15,643 bases of DNA, taken from NCBI GenBank assembly GCA_903953615.1, contig CAJBKH010000353.1, positions 1-15,643 of the forward strand. The letters are read 5' to 3'. This DNA comes from an uncultured Bacteroidota bacterium (GTDB lineage Bacteria > Bacteroidota > Bacteroidia > NS11-12g > UBA955). Below are positions 14,595 to 15,643 of this stretch, piece after piece. Within the stretch, counting starts at the first letter, position 1, and each line of letters begins with the position of its first letter. Below the pieces are notes generated by a model. The model saw only the letters and a program-made list of their open reading frames with translations. It searched no databases and had not been told where the DNA came from. Position numbers and translations under genes: made by a program.

Positions 14595-15404
14595 ATGATC
14601 TCTACAACCGAACAAGATTCCCTTTATCCGCAACTCTCCGAACTATCGGTAGGTGACATACTCAGTGCCATTAACAACGAAGACCAAAAGGTAGCCTTGG
14701 CTGTGCAGCAAGTTTTACCTGCTATTGAAAATTTCGTAAAAGCTTTGGTCGACAAAATGGAAAAAGGCGGACGCTTGTTTTATATCGGTGCCGGCACCAG
14801 CGGTCGTTTGGGCATTGTAGATGCCAGTGAGTGCCCACCAACCTATGGCGTTGCCTTTGGTTTAGTGAATGGCATTATCGCTGGTGGCGACAGTGCCATA
14901 CGCAAGGCGGTAGAGTTTGCCGAAGACAATACACAACAGGCATGGCTCGACTTGCAAATGCATCAGATTAACGAGAAGGATGTGGTGTTAGGCCTTTCGG
15001 CCTCGGGCACCACGCCCTATGTTTTAGGGGGTTTAAAAGCTTGTAGAAACAATCGCATTTTAACCGCCAGTGTATGTTGCAATAGCCATACGATTATTAG
15101 TTCGCATGCCGATTTTCCAATTGAGGTGATTGTAGGACCAGAGATTGTAACGGGCAGCACGCGCATGAAAGCGGGAACAGCGCAGAAATTAGTCTTGAAC
15201 ATGATTACCACTACCACCATGATTAAATTAGGCCATGTACAAGGCAGCAAGATGGTGGACATGCAATTGAGCAATGATAAATTAATCGACAGAGGCACCC
15301 GAATGGTGATGGAAAAAACCACCCTCGACTACGAAGCCGCCAAATCACTCCTCCTAAAATCTGGTAATGTACGTAAGGCCATTGAGGCTTTTAATCAGAA
15401 TTAA
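14595..15404 (+). CDS. murQ: N-acetylmuramic acid 6-phosphate etherase
   Basis: This cytoplasmic enzyme cleaves the lactyl ether of MurNAc-6-phosphate to give GlcNAc-6-phosphate and D-lactate, a step in recycling peptidoglycan. The 269-residue product consists of one SIS domain plus a short helical C-terminus, the short form common in Bacteroidota. Motifs are FYIGAGTSGRLG (62-73), DASECPPTYG (76-85), LGLSASGTTPYVLG (132-145) and VGPEIVTGSTRMKAGT (180-195), the family signature. E79 and E110 are 31 residues apart, as are the catalytic E83 and E114 of the E. coli enzyme. It lies 24 bp after the plug-less barrel gene and is probably co-transcribed with it. A kinase that makes the substrate (AnmK or MurK) is not in the window. 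D-lactate is a product; whether the LutB-like protein upstream relates to it is speculation. Confidence 0.96.
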   Translation: MISTTEQDSLYPQLSELSVGDILSAINNEDQKVALAVQQVLPAIENFVKALVDKMEKGGRLFYIGAGTSGRLGIVDASECPPTYGVAFGLVNGIIAGGDSAIRKAVEFAEDNTQQAWLDLQMHQINEKDVVLGLSASGTTPYVLGGLKACRNNRILTASVCCNSHTIISSHADFPIEVIVGPEIVTGSTRMKAGTAQKLVLNMITTTTMIKLGHVQGSKMVDMQLSNDKLIDRGTRMVMEKTTLDYEAAKSLLLKSGNVRKAIEAFNQN

Positions 15405-15410
15405 TTTAAA

Positions 15411-15438
15411 TTTTTGTCCATATTTATAGGGACAAAAA
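15411..15438. terminator. Possible terminator hairpin between murQ and the convergent thioredoxin-like gene
   Basis: TTTTTGTCC (15411-15419) pairs with GGACAAAAA (15430-15438) around a 10-nt loop, starting 7 nt after the murQ stop codon. The stem has nine pairs but only four in the TGTCC core are strong. Read from murQ it lacks a distal T-run; read from the minus-strand gene it is followed by TTTAAATTAA. Its place between convergent genes suits a weak bidirectional terminator. Confidence 0.4.
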
Positions 15439-15506
15439 AATAGCAATTAGGAATTAAAACAAGCAACATCAATAAAGGCTTTCTATAGATTTAATGACGT
15501 TTATTT

Positions 15507-15643
15507 CTAATTCAAAATTGGTTTCAAGACCGCCTTTATTTTATCATATTCCCCTTCATCAAACCCTTCAGAACGGTAAATTATCTCACCCTTATCATTA
15601 AAGATAAGTAATGTTGGAAACTGCTGTTATAGAGCATAGATAG
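15507..15643 (-). pseudogene. 3' end of a thioredoxin-fold protein, with an in-frame TAA near the window edge
   Basis: On the minus strand the 39 codons before TAG (15509-15507) encode QQFPTLLIFNDKGEIIYRSE and on to a final KAVLKPILN. This is the C-terminal half of a thioredoxin fold: the cis-Pro loop FPT, a strand (LLIF), a turn (NDKGE), a strand (IIYR), G and a terminal helix. The frame upstream of FPT meets a TAA at 15629-15627, beyond which codons for I-Y-A-L continue to the edge. The stop would lie just before the cis-Pro loop, where a thioredoxin must be open. It is either a nonsense mutation or a base error close to the end of the sequence. The CxxC active site would lie outside the window, so disulfide reductase or TlpA-like status cannot be judged. 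It converges on murQ. Confidence 0.6.

Noticed and set aside
1..15643. Defence island, mobile element, prophage or CRISPR array
   Set aside because: All larger frames are explained by housekeeping, secreted or envelope proteins. I saw no transposase, integrase, cas gene, regular spacer array or tRNA-flanked integration site.

Overview
The window looks like an ordinary chromosomal segment of a moderately AT-rich member of the Bacteroidota. Four signals support this. Three secreted proteins end in type A sorting domains of the type IX secretion system (T9SS). Most signal peptides are cleaved before Gln. Start regions lack clear Shine-Dalgarno sequences. Six intergenic regions carry the Bacteroidota -7 promoter motif TAnnTTTG in the correct orientation. 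A group II-like GGGP synthase and a class II ribonucleotide reductase fit a Chitinophagales/Sphingobacteriales-type genome, but the sequence does not fix the genus. I see no rRNA, tRNA, CRISPR array, transposase or phage gene.

Layout. 1-6548 is read on the minus strand. In transcription order it holds a long leader, nrdJ (6548-3225) with a clear intrinsic terminator, a small outer-membrane barrel-like protein (2910-2230), a T9SS-exported CocE/NonD-type serine hydrolase (2132-195), and the first 47 codons of a membrane protein that runs off the left edge. A 610-bp intergenic region (6549-7158) separates this from genes read on the plus strand. These are a geranylgeranylglyceryl-phosphate synthase (7159-7914), a secreted protein of unknown function with a T9SS sorting domain (7988-8875), a secreted protein with seven propeller-type repeats and a T9SS sorting domain (9001-10725), panC (10954-11793) tightly coupled to a LutB-like LUD protein (11797-12816), a plug-less TonB-receptor-like barrel (12900-14570), and murQ (14595-15404). 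The right edge carries the 3' end of a thioredoxin-fold gene on the minus strand, interrupted by an in-frame TAA.

How the genes work together. There is no single pathway. NrdJ makes deoxynucleotides, PanC makes pantothenate for CoA, MurQ recycles cell-wall MurNAc, and the GGGPS homologue makes an ether-lipid precursor. The three sorting-domain proteins depend on T9SS machinery encoded elsewhere. The most interesting items are the LutB-like protein that has lost its iron-sulfur ligands and sits 3 bp behind panC, the long structured region upstream of nrdJ, the seven-repeat DFDPG protein, and the plug-less barrel ahead of murQ. I did not find a convincing undescribed multi-gene defence or mobile system.
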